A DNA stretch of 64,000 nucleotides from Candidatus Peregrinibacteria bacterium (GCA_018654255.1 JABILX010000003.1:77030-141029), one strand, 5' to 3'; positions 22,352 to 31,694 are shown, counted from the first letter of the stretch. Translations and numbers: made by a program. The notes: generated by a model not told the origin, from the sequence alone.

Positions 22352-22906
22352 ATGTCACGAATAGGAAAACAACCAATACAGGTCCCATCAGGAGTAACAG
22401 TAGAAATTACTGGTAATCAAATTAAAGTAAAAGGTTCTAAAGGAGAATTATCTCGTGATATACATCCAAGTATAGAGGTAAAACAAGAAGGATCAGAACT
22501 AATAGTTACCAGAGCAAGCGACTCTAAAGAAGATAGAAGTCTACACGGATTATTCCGATCACTAATATCAAACATGGTAATAGGAGTAAGTGAAGGATTC
22601 GAGAAAAAAATGGAAGTAATAGGAGTTGGATACAGATTCCAACCTAGCGGAAACAAGATCACTCTAACCCTTGGTTTCTCTCATCCAATCGAACACAAAG
22701 CCCCTGAAGGCATTACATTCGAAGCAGATGAAGACAACAAACAAATCCTGATAGTGAAAGGTATCGACAAAGAAACAGTAGGTGAAGTAGCAGCAAAAAT
22801 AAGATCTTATAGACCACCAGAACCATACAAAGGAAAAGGAATCAGATATATAGATGAATACGTAGCAAGAAAGGCAGGTAAAGCAGCAGGAGCTGCCGCC
22901 GAATAA
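22352..22906 (+). CDS. rplF: 50S ribosomal protein L6
   Basis: MSRIGKQPIQVPSGV, RSYRPPEPYKGKGIRY. Confidence 0.97.
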   Translation: MSRIGKQPIQVPSGVTVEITGNQIKVKGSKGELSRDIHPSIEVKQEGSELIVTRASDSKEDRSLHGLFRSLISNMVIGVSEGFEKKMEVIGVGYRFQPSGNKITLTLGFSHPIEHKAPEGITFEADEDNKQILIVKGIDKETVGEVAAKIRSYRPPEPYKGKGIRYIDEYVARKAGKAAGAAAE

Positions 22907-22934
22907 CAAACAATAACTAATCAATCCAAATAAA

Positions 22935-23279
22935 ATGTCATCAGAAAAAGAAAAAGCAAGAAAGGCACGTCACAATAGAGTAAGATCAAAAGTTAAAGGA
23001 ACAGCAGTTCGTCCAAGACTTGTGGTATTCAGAAGCTTGAAAGCAACTTATGCACAATTAGTTGATGACGAAAGCGGAAAAACAATCTGTTCAAGCTCAA
23101 CATTAAAAGTAAAAAAGGGACCAAAGCAAGAACAAGCGAAAGAAGTTGGACTTGAAATAGCTAAAAAAGCAACTGAGCAAAAAATAAAAGAAATTGTTTT
23201 CGATAGAGGAGGATACAAATACCACGGAAGAGTAAAACAAATAGCGGAAGGTGCTCGTGAAGGGGGTCTAAAATTTTAA
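22935..23279 (+). CDS. rplR: 50S ribosomal protein L18
   Basis: [50 protein letters not shown]. Confidence 0.96.
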   Translation: MSSEKEKARKARHNRVRSKVKGTAVRPRLVVFRSLKATYAQLVDDESGKTICSSSTLKVKKGPKQEQAKEVGLEIAKKATEQKIKEIVFDRGGYKYHGRVKQIAEGAREGGLKF

Positions 23280-23293
23280 ACTAAAAGAATACA

Positions 23294-23947
23294 ATGGCAA
23301 AAAAACCACATTCAAAACGCAGACCAGAAAGAGAAGCTAAGGAATTTGAAGAAGGAGTGCTTCAAATAGACAGAGTTACTCGTGTAGTAAAAGGAGGACG
23401 ACGTCTAAGATTCCGAGCTACAGTAATTATTGGTGATCGAAAAGGACGAGTCGGTGTTGGAGTTGGTAAATCTGAAGAAGTAGTAGGCGCAATTCAAAAA
23501 GCAATTGCAGACGCAAAGAAAAATTTGATTACCGTCAAATTAGACAGAACAACAATCCCACACGAAGTTACAATGAGATACAAGAGTGCTCACATCCTCC
23601 TACTCCCAGCAGCTGAAGGTACAGGTATTATCGCTGGAGGAGCTGTACGTAAGGTAGTAGAACTTTCAGGAATCAAAGACATTCTCTCAAAATCATTTGG
23701 AACAACAAATAAAATATCTTGCTCAAGAGGAACATTGAAAGCACTTGAAAACCTTAGAGAAACTCCGTTTTCAAAAAAGCAAAAACAAGCAGCAAAACCA
23801 GAGCAAAACAAGAAACCTGAACAACACAAGAGACCTGAACCAAACAAAAAACCTGAACCAAACAAAAACACTGAAACTGAAAAAAAACCTGAGGCTAACC
23901 CTGAGGCTAAAAAGCCAGAACCACAAGAAACTAAACCAACTAAATAA
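23294..23947 (+). CDS. rpsE: 30S ribosomal protein S5 with long low-complexity C-terminal tail
   Basis: EFEEGVLQIDRVTRVVKGGRRLRFRATVIIGDRKGRVGVGVGKSEEV; tail of repeated KPEQNK/KPEPNK. Confidence 0.96.
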   Translation: MAKKPHSKRRPEREAKEFEEGVLQIDRVTRVVKGGRRLRFRATVIIGDRKGRVGVGVGKSEEVVGAIQKAIADAKKNLITVKLDRTTIPHEVTMRYKSAHILLLPAAEGTGIIAGGAVRKVVELSGIKDILSKSFGTTNKISCSRGTLKALENLRETPFSKKQKQAAKPEQNKKPEQHKRPEPNKKPEPNKNTETEKKPEANPEAKKPEPQETKPTK

Positions 23948-24438
23948 TGTCATTAACAGAACTAAAAAGTAAGAATTTCAAAGCAAGAAAAAGAGTCGGA
24001 CGAGGAAACGGATCTGGACATGGAACATATTCATGTAGAGGTCAAAAAGGACAAAGCTCTAGATCAGGTGGAAGAAGAAAACCTGGATTCGAAGGTGGAC
24101 AGACTCCCCTACACATGAAGATGCCAAAACTCAAAGGTTTCACAAACATCAACAGAATTGATTACAAAGCAATTAACGTTGGAGATCTAGAAGAAATGTT
24201 CAAAGAAGGCGAAGTTGATTTAACAAATCCTAAAAATAAAGTTAAACTTCTAGGTAACGGAGAAGTAAACAAGAAGTTTACTATCAAAGTAGACTCAGCT
24301 TCTGCTTCTGCAATTGAAAAAATCAAGAAAGCTGGAGGAGACGTCGAAGTACTAGCTCAAAAAAAGGAAAAGAAAGACAAGGAGACCAGAAGAGCTGAAA
24401 GAATTGAAGCGAGAGAAAAAAATAAAACAGATGCATAA
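23947..24438 (+). CDS. rplO: 50S ribosomal protein L15
   Basis: RKRVGRGNGSGHGTYSCRGQKGQSSRSGGRRKPGFEGGQTPLHMKMPKLKGF; directly follows rpsE (no rpmD). Confidence 0.96.
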   Translation: MSLTELKSKNFKARKRVGRGNGSGHGTYSCRGQKGQSSRSGGRRKPGFEGGQTPLHMKMPKLKGFTNINRIDYKAINVGDLEEMFKEGEVDLTNPKNKVKLLGNGEVNKKFTIKVDSASASAIEKIKKAGGDVEVLAQKKEKKDKETRRAERIEAREKNKTDA

Positions 24439-25736
24439 TGTTCACCTACATCAAACAAATATGGAATTCTAAAACGATTAGAAACAAACTTCTTTTCACT
24501 TTAGGTATAGTTATTTTATATAGAATAATAGCCCAGGTATCTGTTCCAGGAGCAGACCTACAGGCAATCAAAGGAGTAATCGACAACAACGAACTTCTAG
24601 GAGCATTCAGTATGCTAACAGGAGGAAGCGCAAAGAACTTCTCAATCCTTTTGATGGGACTTTCACCATACATCAACGCATCAATCATCATGCAGTTGAT
24701 GACTGTTGTAATCCCAAAAGTAGAAGAACTTCAAAAAGAAGGAGAATCTGGAAGAAAAAAGATCAACTCATTTACACGATGGTTAACATTCCCATTAGCT
24801 TTCCTACAATCATACGGAATGATAATCCTGCTTAATTCACAATCTCAAGTTCCAATCATCAAAGAAATGGACAATCCTCTAGTAGTACTTACAACAATGT
24901 TAACTATCACAGCAGGTACAGTATTATTGGTTTGGCTTGGTGAACAAATGACAGAAAAAGGAATATCAAATGGTATCTCAATTTTGATCTTCGCATCTAT
25001 TATATCTCAGATTCCACAAATGATCGGACAAGGACTTTTCCTAGCACAAGCAGATGAATCAAAACTAATTCCATTCGTAGTAATCGTACTAATCACAGTA
25101 GTATTAACTACAGTAATAATATTAGTAAACGAAGCCCAGCGGCGAATCCCAGTAACATATGCAGGCCGAGGGGTCCGAGCAAAAAGCGACCAATCTCACT
25201 TACCTATAAGAATAAACCAAGCAGGAATGATCCCAATCATCTTTGCAGTTTCCTTGGTAAGTTTCCCGCAAATATTGGCACAATTCCTACAACGTGCAAA
25301 ATCAGATTGGCTAAGAGTTGCAGCAGAAAAAATGACAGTTCTATTTCAACCACAAAGTTTAACTTATCTTGTAGTATATTTCCTACTCGTAATTGGATTC
25401 ACATACTTCTACGTATCAATCACTTTCAACCCTGATCAGATCGCAGAAAGTATCCAAAAGAGAGGCGGTTACATCCCTGGAATAAGACCAGGCAAAAACA
25501 CTGCCGACTATATCGGAAAAATATCAAGCAGACTAAACCTCTTCGGGGGAATGTTCCTAGCTTTCATAGCTATATCCCCTATGCTAATCCAATCATTCTT
25601 CCGCAGCATGAGTATCGGAACAGTTCCTCTACTTGTGTCAGGAGCAGGAATGATCATCATCGTCGGCGTAGTCCTAGAGATCATCCGCCAAATCAACGCT
25701 CAGTTGATCATGCATGATTACAATAAGTTCTATTAA
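24438..25736 (+). CDS. secY: Protein translocase subunit SecY
   Basis: Multi-TM ORF with SecY motifs (GINASIIMQL-like, ERRIPVTYAGRG-like, GGYIPGIRPGKNTADYI). Confidence 0.97.
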   Translation: MFTYIKQIWNSKTIRNKLLFTLGIVILYRIIAQVSVPGADLQAIKGVIDNNELLGAFSMLTGGSAKNFSILLMGLSPYINASIIMQLMTVVIPKVEELQKEGESGRKKINSFTRWLTFPLAFLQSYGMIILLNSQSQVPIIKEMDNPLVVLTTMLTITAGTVLLVWLGEQMTEKGISNGISILIFASIISQIPQMIGQGLFLAQADESKLIPFVVIVLITVVLTTVIILVNEAQRRIPVTYAGRGVRAKSDQSHLPIRINQAGMIPIIFAVSLVSFPQILAQFLQRAKSDWLRVAAEKMTVLFQPQSLTYLVVYFLLVIGFTYFYVSITFNPDQIAESIQKRGGYIPGIRPGKNTADYIGKISSRLNLFGGMFLAFIAISPMLIQSFFRSMSIGTVPLLVSGAGMIIIVGVVLEIIRQINAQLIMHDYNKFY

Positions 25737-25744
25737 AGAGTGGT

Positions 25745-25870
25745 GAGATTGGCAATTCGAAACGAAGGGCATGCGTATTCAGCATGCCCGGAGTGCAGAA
25801 AAACTTTCAATCAAAATGCCAGCGTCAGCGATTAAGCATTTTGGGTAGAAAGTTTAGCCAATCCCCACTG
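25745..25870. repeat. Repeated structured intergenic element, copy A
   Basis: GAGATTGGC..CGAAACGAA..GGGCATGC/GCATGCCC hairpin, AAACTTTC/GAAAGTTT enclosing AAAATGC/GCATTTT, closing GATTGGC (25747)/GCCAATC (25857), tail AATCCCCACTGAA. Confidence 0.7.
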
Positions 25871-25875
25871 AAGTA

Positions 25876-25999
25876 GCGAGATTGGCGATCCGAAACGAAA
25901 GCAAACTCGCATGTTTGACGTAGCGAAGGAGAAAAAGCGATGAAAAATTACGACGGCCAGGAGTAAAATTTTTAAAGCTTTTTCAGCATTTCCCTACTG
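25876..25999. repeat. Repeated structured intergenic element, copy B
   Basis: Same order: GCGAGATTGGCgatcCGAAACGAA, CAAACtcgcatGTTTG hairpin, AAAAAGC/GCTTTTT enclosing AAAAATTA/TAAAATTTTT, loop CGACGGCCAGGAG, tail AGCATTTCCCTACTGA. Confidence 0.7.
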
Positions 26000-26051
26000 A
26001 CCACCATCCCAATTAATTGAAATCCAATCTCATTTGATATAAAATACAAAT

Positions 26052-26075
26052 AGCTAACACTGGTGACAAGAACTC
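26052..26075 (-). repeat. Partial duplicate of the 5' part of the adjacent tRNA-like gene
   Basis: GCTAACACTGGTGACAAGAACTCCA versus GCTAACACTGGCGACGAGACCACTCCA at 26160-26186. Confidence 0.55.
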
Positions 26076-26081
26076 CAAATT

Positions 26082-26115
26082 AATAAAGACCCCGCTCTAC
26101 TGGCGGGGCTTTATT
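26082..26115. terminator. Bidirectional intrinsic terminator
   Basis: AATAAAGaCCCCGC tctactg GCGGGGCTTTATT. Confidence 0.7.
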
Positions 26116-26120
26116 GTTGG

Positions 26121-26191
26121 TGGTGGACCCGTCGGGAATCGAACCCGAGCCACACAGTTGCTAACACTGGCGACGAGACCACTCCAGGCCC
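26121..26191 (-). tRNA. tRNA or tRNA-like gene; isotype not assignable, cloverleaf atypical
   Basis: Minus strand: GGGCCTG/CGGGTCC acceptor with G-U pairs, canonical T-arm TCGGG-TTCGATT-CCCGA, encoded ACCA. The D-arm/anticodon region is 36 nt (short) and pairs only as CAGT-GTTAGCA-ACTG. Confidence 0.45.
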
Positions 26192-26336
26192 ATTTATCCC
26201 CCAACATCATATTCATACAGCGCCACCCTTAACTAAATCTTAAAAAGATTTAACATTATTATTAACTTTTCCTTAAAAAACCCTTACATCTCACCTCCAA
26301 CTTAACTATAATATCCTCACTTATAACCCCAAACTT

Positions 26337-26963
26337 ATGGATCTAATATTCTTTGGTATGCAAGGTGCTGGAAAAGGAACCGTTGGAAAACAAGTAGCTA
26401 AACAACTAAACCTAGAAATCTTCGAAACAGGTGGAGCCCTTAGAAGCTTAGCCCAAGAAGACTCCCCTCTCGGCCACAAAATAAAAGAGATTATAGAAGC
26501 AGGAAACCTAGTCCCAAATGAAGTTGTAATGGAAATTGTTGAAGACTTCATGCAAAAACTCCCAGAAGGCAAATCAATCCTCTTCGACGGAATTCCAAGA
26601 TCAATAGAACAAGCAGAAACATTAAACGCACTTCTAGACAAAGCAGGCCGCACCTACAAAGCAGTCTTAATAAAAATCACCGAAGAAACAGCCCTAAAAC
26701 GACTCACCACCAGACAAATCTGCAGCAAATGCAAAAAAGTTTTCGCAGCAGACTACAAATCAGAAACCTGCAACGCACCAGACTGTGGAGGAGAACTAAT
26801 AACACGAGCAGATGACAACCCTGAAGCTATCAAAACCAGACTCAACGCCTTCAAGACAGAAACCCAACCAGCAATCAACACATACAAGGACAATATGGTA
26901 GAAATTGATGGAGAACCAAGTATAGAAGAAGTAACCAAACTAACAATCCAAACCCTACAATGA
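26337..26963 (+). CDS. adk: Adenylate kinase, Zn-LID type
   Basis: GMQGAGKGTVGKQVAK P-loop, LFDGIPRSIEQA, LID CSKCKKVF..CNAPDCGGELITRADD. Confidence 0.94.
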   Translation: MDLIFFGMQGAGKGTVGKQVAKQLNLEIFETGGALRSLAQEDSPLGHKIKEIIEAGNLVPNEVVMEIVEDFMQKLPEGKSILFDGIPRSIEQAETLNALLDKAGRTYKAVLIKITEETALKRLTTRQICSKCKKVFAADYKSETCNAPDCGGELITRADDNPEAIKTRLNAFKTETQPAINTYKDNMVEIDGEPSIEEVTKLTIQTLQ

Positions 26964-27715
26964 ACCAACAAATAGCAATCAAAACCCAAGCTGAAATAGA
27001 AATCATGCGAGAAGGCGGAAAGATACTCCACGAATGCCTCCAACTCACAGCAGATATGGTCAAACCTGGGGTTTCAACATACGAACTCGACAAATTTGCA
27101 GAAGACTTTCTCAGAAAACACGACGTCGTCCCCTCTTTCAAAGGATATCACGGATTCCCAGCCACCCTCTGTACCAGCGTAAACGAACAAGTGGTTCACA
27201 CAATCCCAACAAAAACCCAAATTCTAAAACCAGGAGACATCATTTCAATAGACTGCGGAGCAGTCCATAAGAAAATGCACACAGACTCAACAGTTTTAGT
27301 AGGAGTTCATCCCCTATCAAACCAAGCAGACTCCTTAATCAAAAACTCAGAAGACATCTTGGATTCAACCCTCAACTTCATAAGAGACGGCATATACTTA
27401 AACGATCTATCAGAACATATCGAAAAACAAATCCACCGACACGGATACAATGTAGTCCAAGAACTAACCGGGCACGGAATCGGCTACAAACTACATGAAC
27501 CACCCCACGTCTTGAACTACAAGGAAGGAACAGGTCGAGGTCCACAGCTAAAAGCAGGCACAACCCTAGCCATAGAGCCAATCTTTACAACAGGTAACGG
27601 CCGCATACAAACACTTCACGACAAATGGACGATTGTTACCGCAGATGGCTCACTAGCGTCACAAATAGAACATACAATTCTAATCACAGAAGACGGATAC
27701 GAAATCTTGACCTAA
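26960..27715 (+). CDS. map: Type I methionine aminopeptidase
   Basis: GDIISIDCGAVHKKMHTDSTVLVG, LTGHGIGYKLHEPPHV, LAIEPIFTTG; ATGA overlap with adk. Confidence 0.95.
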   Translation: MNQQIAIKTQAEIEIMREGGKILHECLQLTADMVKPGVSTYELDKFAEDFLRKHDVVPSFKGYHGFPATLCTSVNEQVVHTIPTKTQILKPGDIISIDCGAVHKKMHTDSTVLVGVHPLSNQADSLIKNSEDILDSTLNFIRDGIYLNDLSEHIEKQIHRHGYNVVQELTGHGIGYKLHEPPHVLNYKEGTGRGPQLKAGTTLAIEPIFTTGNGRIQTLHDKWTIVTADGSLASQIEHTILITEDGYEILT

Positions 27716-27817
27716 AACCCAAACCTGAACAAAGGATTGCAACACCACATTCTTTGGAAAAATCAACCCAAAATAGCCTCTAAAAGCAGATTCCCCCTTT
27801 TTTCCCTGTATTTCCCC

Positions 27818-27846
27818 TTGCACAACCTGGTACAGTTATGTAAAAT
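27818..27846 (+). promoter_or_regulatory. Sigma70-type promoter for infA operon
   Basis: TTGCAC (27818-27823), 17 nt, TAAAAT (27841-27846). Confidence 0.6.
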
Positions 27847-27916
27847 CCAGTCGCTTTTTCTAGGCCCCTCTTCCTATAAAGCGCTTAATTTAAGTGCAGC
27901 AAAATTAACAATTTTT

Positions 27917-28150
27917 ATGGCAAAAGAAGACAAAATTGAAGTTGAAGGACAGGTTCTAGAGCCATTACCAAACGCACAATTTATAGTAACTCTACAAGGA
28001 GAAAACTGGGAAGGAAAAGAGATCACAGCTCACCTAGCAGGAAAGATGAAAATGAACCACATACGAATTCTCCCCGGAGACAGAGTCACAGTTGAGTTAT
28101 CATTATACGACCCTACAAAGGGTAGGATCACTTACCGACATAAACACTAA
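27917..28150 (+). CDS. infA: Translation initiation factor IF-1
   Basis: [55 protein letters not shown]; the ORF-track start (27737) lies upstream of the promoter. Confidence 0.96.
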   Translation: MAKEDKIEVEGQVLEPLPNAQFIVTLQGENWEGKEITAHLAGKMKMNHIRILPGDRVTVELSLYDPTKGRITYRHKH

Positions 28151-28152
28151 TA

Positions 28153-28266
28153 ATGAAAGTACGATCATCAGTAAAAAAAATATGCGACAAATGCAAGGTA
28201 ATCCGCAGAAAAGGAGTGATTCGTGTTATTTGCAAAAACAAACGGCACAAGCAGCGACAAGGTTAA
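28153..28266 (+). CDS. rpmJ: 50S ribosomal protein L36 (absent from ORF track)
   Basis: [37 protein letters not shown], 37 aa, read directly. Confidence 0.96.
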   Translation: MKVRSSVKKICDKCKVIRRKGVIRVICKNKRHKQRQG

Positions 28267-28270
28267 GTAT

Positions 28271-28311
28271 TAAGTAGTCGGTATTCACCCCCCCTGAATG
28301 CCGACTACTTA
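28271..28311 (+). promoter_or_regulatory. Strong hairpin between rpmJ and rpsM
   Basis: TAAGTAGTCGGTATTCA - C7 loop - TGAATGCCGACTACTTA, 17-bp stem with one G-U; no T-tract follows. Confidence 0.65.
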
Positions 28312-28330
28312 GGATTTAACTCCGAAAAAA

Positions 28331-28705
28331 ATGGCAAGAATAGCGGGAGTAAACCTCCCAAAAGAAAAACGCGTGGAAATAGGATTAACTTCGGTATTCG
28401 GTATCGGGAATAGTCGAAGTGCAGCAATCCTTAAAAAAACCAAGATAAACCCAGACACAAAAGTCGGGGAATTAACGGACACAGAAATTTCAAGCCTAAG
28501 AGAAGAAATTGAAAAAACACCAACAGAAGGTGACCTGAAAAGAAAAGTTGCCCTAGACATCAAACGACTACAAGAAACTGGAACATACAGAGGAGGTAGA
28601 CACCGAAAGAACCTACCTTGTAGAGGACAAAGAACTAGATACAACTCTAGAACAAAGAAGGGTAAGAAAAAGACAGTAGCTAATAAAAAAACCGTAACTA
28701 AATAA
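28331..28705 (+). CDS. rpsM: 30S ribosomal protein S13
   Basis: [58 protein letters not shown]. Confidence 0.96.
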   Translation: MARIAGVNLPKEKRVEIGLTSVFGIGNSRSAAILKKTKINPDTKVGELTDTEISSLREEIEKTPTEGDLKRKVALDIKRLQETGTYRGGRHRKNLPCRGQRTRYNSRTKKGKKKTVANKKTVTK

Positions 28706-28707
28706 TA

Positions 28708-29211
28708 ATGGCTGACGATAAAGATAAAGTAGATGTAAAAGCTAAGGCTGAAGAAGCGCCTGAGAAAGCTGATGTAAAGGCCGACACTAAGGCTGAAGCA
28801 GCACCAGCTGAAAAACCAAAGCTCAAATTAACAGCAGAGCAGAAAAAAAGAAGTAAAAGAAGATCTATTGTCGAAGGAAATCTTCACGTTCACGCTTCAT
28901 ACAACAACACAATCATTACTATAACTGAACCAAACGGAGACGTAATCGCATGGGCATCAGCAGGAGGCTCAGGATTCAAAGGAGCAAGAAAAGCAACACC
29001 ATACGCAGCTCAAATTGCAGCAGAAAACGCAGTTCAAAAAGCGAAAATCTATGGACTTGAAAGAGTCCACGCATATGTAAAAGGTGTTGGTAGCGGAAGA
29101 GACCAAGCCATGAGAGGCGTTACAGCAAATGACATAGAATTACTTTCAATCACAGATATAACAGGAATGCCGCACAACGGATGTAGAAAGAAGAAGAGAA
29201 GAAGAGTTTAA
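28708..29211 (+). CDS. rpsK: 30S ribosomal protein S11 with acidic/Lys-rich N-terminal extension
   Basis: NLHVHASYNNTIITITEPNGDVIAWASAGGSGFKGARKATPYAAQ; about 45 aa AEEAPEKADVKAD-type extension. Confidence 0.96.
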   Translation: MADDKDKVDVKAKAEEAPEKADVKADTKAEAAPAEKPKLKLTAEQKKRSKRRSIVEGNLHVHASYNNTIITITEPNGDVIAWASAGGSGFKGARKATPYAAQIAAENAVQKAKIYGLERVHAYVKGVGSGRDQAMRGVTANDIELLSITDITGMPHNGCRKKKRRRV

Positions 29212-29234
29212 TCCAAAATTAACTAATTTAAATC

Positions 29235-29858
29235 ATGAGATACACAGGACCAGTTTGCAGATTATGTAGAAGAGAAGGTGAAAAACTTTTCCTTAAAGGT
29301 GCAAAGTGTACATCACAAAAATGCCCACTTTTGAAAAAGAATTATGCACCAGGAGCAACAGGAGCAAAGAGCTCTTTCAAGAAACAATCTGAATACGGAA
29401 AACAATTAAGAGAAAAGCAAAAAGCTAAAAGAATTTATCAAACAACTGAAAAACAATTCAAGAAATACTACACAATGGCAGCTAGCAAAGATGGAATTAC
29501 AGGTGACACGCTTTTAAGATTACTCGAACAAAGACTTGATAACGTCGTATACAAAGCAGGTTTCGCAGAGTCAAGAAGACAAGCTCGACAATTAGTTGGA
29601 CACGGACTTATCAAAATGAATGGCAGAAAATGTACCGTTTCATCAAGATTAGTAAAAGTTGGAGACAAAGTGAAGACAAACCCAAAGACAAAAGGAGTCA
29701 AAGTATTTGAAGGCCTTGATAAACAAAAAGATCAATCACCAAAATGGCTAAAGACAGATCTAAAAGCTGGAGAAACAGAAGTCACATTCTTACCGGAGAA
29801 AGACGATACTGAAAGATCTATCCAAGCGCAGTTAATAGTTGAATTCTACTCTAAATAA
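29235..29858 (+). CDS. rpsD: 30S ribosomal protein S4
   Basis: MRYTGPVCRLCRREGEKLFLKG, EQRLDNVVYKAGFAESRRQARQLVGHG. Confidence 0.97.
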   Translation: MRYTGPVCRLCRREGEKLFLKGAKCTSQKCPLLKKNYAPGATGAKSSFKKQSEYGKQLREKQKAKRIYQTTEKQFKKYYTMAASKDGITGDTLLRLLEQRLDNVVYKAGFAESRRQARQLVGHGLIKMNGRKCTVSSRLVKVGDKVKTNPKTKGVKVFEGLDKQKDQSPKWLKTDLKAGETEVTFLPEKDDTERSIQAQLIVEFYSK

Positions 29859-29920
29859 TTTTAGGGCAATTTAAGCCCATTATTCCCCTCCCTTCCTATA
29901 CTAACCTTAAATCAACCAAT

Positions 29921-30895
29921 ATGCATATCATCCAAGAAGAAATTGGTATCCCAAAGATTAAAACTGATATTATCAGTAAATTTCACGTGGTCTTCACAAT
30001 GAGTCCACTCCCAACGGGATACGGGATGACTATTGGGAATGCTTTACGCAGAAGCTTATTATCTTCATTACCAGGAGCTGCCGTTACAGGCGTAAAAATC
30101 GACGGAGTGACGCATGAATACTCTACCATTCCGGGAGTAAAAGACAGCGTTCTCGATATCACTTTGAATCTCAAGTTGTTAGATATCAAAAAAACATCAA
30201 AAGAACCTTCTAAACTAAAATTAGAGGTTTCAAAAGCAGGAAAAATCACTGCAAAAGACATTCAATGTCCAAGTGACGTTGAAATCATGAACCCAGATCT
30301 ATACATCACAACTCTAGAAAAAGGATCAAAACTAAAGATGGAACTTAGAGTAGAAAAAGGTGTTGGATACATACCTGCAAATCAAAAGCAAAAAGAAGAA
30401 GACGATACAAGTATGATAGTAATTGACGCAGTTTATAGCCCAGTGAAGAAAGTTCGATTCGAAGTAGAAGCTACTCGTGTCGGACAAATGACAGAACTAG
30501 ACAAACTAACTCTAGAAATTCTCACAAACGGAACGATCTCTCCAGAAGACGCTCTCAAATTCTCTTCAAACATTCTAAAATCATACTTCGATCTATTCAA
30601 TATCGAAAACATTATGGTTGAGGATGAATTCATGAGTGACCTCAAGTCAATCGTACAAAAAGAAAAGGAAGAAGAGGCTAAGAAACCTCAACAAGAATCA
30701 TACACACCAATCGAGATCCTTGGATTCTCTCCTAGAACTTTGAACGCATTGATCAACGGAGGAATTGGTTCAATAGAGCAATTATCAAAATGTACTGAAA
30801 GCAAGCTATCTAACCTAAGAGGATTTGGTAAAAAAGCGTTGAACGAAGTAAAAGATGCTCTAGAAAAGAAAAATTTAACCTTATCTGAAGAATAA
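29921..30895 (+). CDS. rpoA: DNA-directed RNA polymerase subunit alpha
   Basis: PLPTGYGMTIGNALRRSLLSSLPGAAVTGVKIDGVTHEYSTIPGV, alpha-CTD helix-hairpin-helix. Confidence 0.97.
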   Translation: MHIIQEEIGIPKIKTDIISKFHVVFTMSPLPTGYGMTIGNALRRSLLSSLPGAAVTGVKIDGVTHEYSTIPGVKDSVLDITLNLKLLDIKKTSKEPSKLKLEVSKAGKITAKDIQCPSDVEIMNPDLYITTLEKGSKLKMELRVEKGVGYIPANQKQKEEDDTSMIVIDAVYSPVKKVRFEVEATRVGQMTELDKLTLEILTNGTISPEDALKFSSNILKSYFDLFNIENIMVEDEFMSDLKSIVQKEKEEEAKKPQQESYTPIEILGFSPRTLNALINGGIGSIEQLSKCTESKLSNLRGFGKKALNEVKDALEKKNLTLSEE

Positions 30896-31248
30896 TGAGA
30901 CATAAAAAAGACAGTGGAAAATTAGTCGCAGACAAAGGGCACAACACAGCCCTATTAAGAAACCTGGCAATGTCAGTGATAATCTATGAAAAGATCAAAA
31001 CCACTGAAAAAAAGGCACAAACAGTAAAACCTTTCGTAGAAAGACTGATTAACATAGCAAAGAAAAAAGAAAAAAGAGAAGCTATTCGTCAGATTGAATC
31101 TCTCCTTCAACACAAAAACAGCTCAAGAAAACTTTTTGAGGTGTTGGCAGACAAATACAAAGACAAAGAAGGAGGATACGTAAGAATAACCAAATTAGGT
31201 TATAGAAGCGGAGATAATGCTCCAGTAGTACAAATTGAACTAGTATAA
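30895..31248 (+). CDS. rplQ: 50S ribosomal protein L17
   Basis: MRHKKDSGKLVADKGHNTALLRNLAMSVI. Confidence 0.96.
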   Translation: MRHKKDSGKLVADKGHNTALLRNLAMSVIIYEKIKTTEKKAQTVKPFVERLINIAKKKEKREAIRQIESLLQHKNSSRKLFEVLADKYKDKEGGYVRITKLGYRSGDNAPVVQIELV

Positions 31249-31250
31249 AC

Positions 31251-31685
31251 ATGCAAAAAACATACACCCCAAAAAAAGCCGATCTAGATGACAAGAAATG
31301 GTACCTAATAGACGCTACCGACATGGTAGTTGGTCGAATGGCTACAAAGATCGCAGACATCCTTAGAGGAAAAAATAAGCCTATTTTTACTCCACATTTG
31401 GATACAGGAGATTTCGTAATAGTAATCAACGCTGAGAAAATCAAATTAACAGGAGCAAAACTCGATCAAAAGATGTACTACAGACACTCAGGGTACAAAG
31501 GCGGATTGAAGGCTGTTCCTGCAAGAAAAGTATTGGAAGAAAACCCAACTCAAATCGTCACAGAGGCGGTAAAGAATATGCTTCCAAACAACAAGTTAAG
31601 AAAAGTTTTCCTAAGTAAATTCAAAGTATTCGCAGGAAGCGAGCACACACACGAAGCTCAAAAACCTGAAGAATTAAAATTCTAA
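31251..31685 (+). CDS. rplM: 50S ribosomal protein L13
   Basis: WYLIDATDMVVGRMATKIADILRGKNKPIFTPHLDTGDFVIVINAEKIKLTG. Confidence 0.96.
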   Translation: MQKTYTPKKADLDDKKWYLIDATDMVVGRMATKIADILRGKNKPIFTPHLDTGDFVIVINAEKIKLTGAKLDQKMYYRHSGYKGGLKAVPARKVLEENPTQIVTEAVKNMLPNNKLRKVFLSKFKVFAGSEHTHEAQKPEELKF

Positions 31686-31694
31686 CCATAAGAA

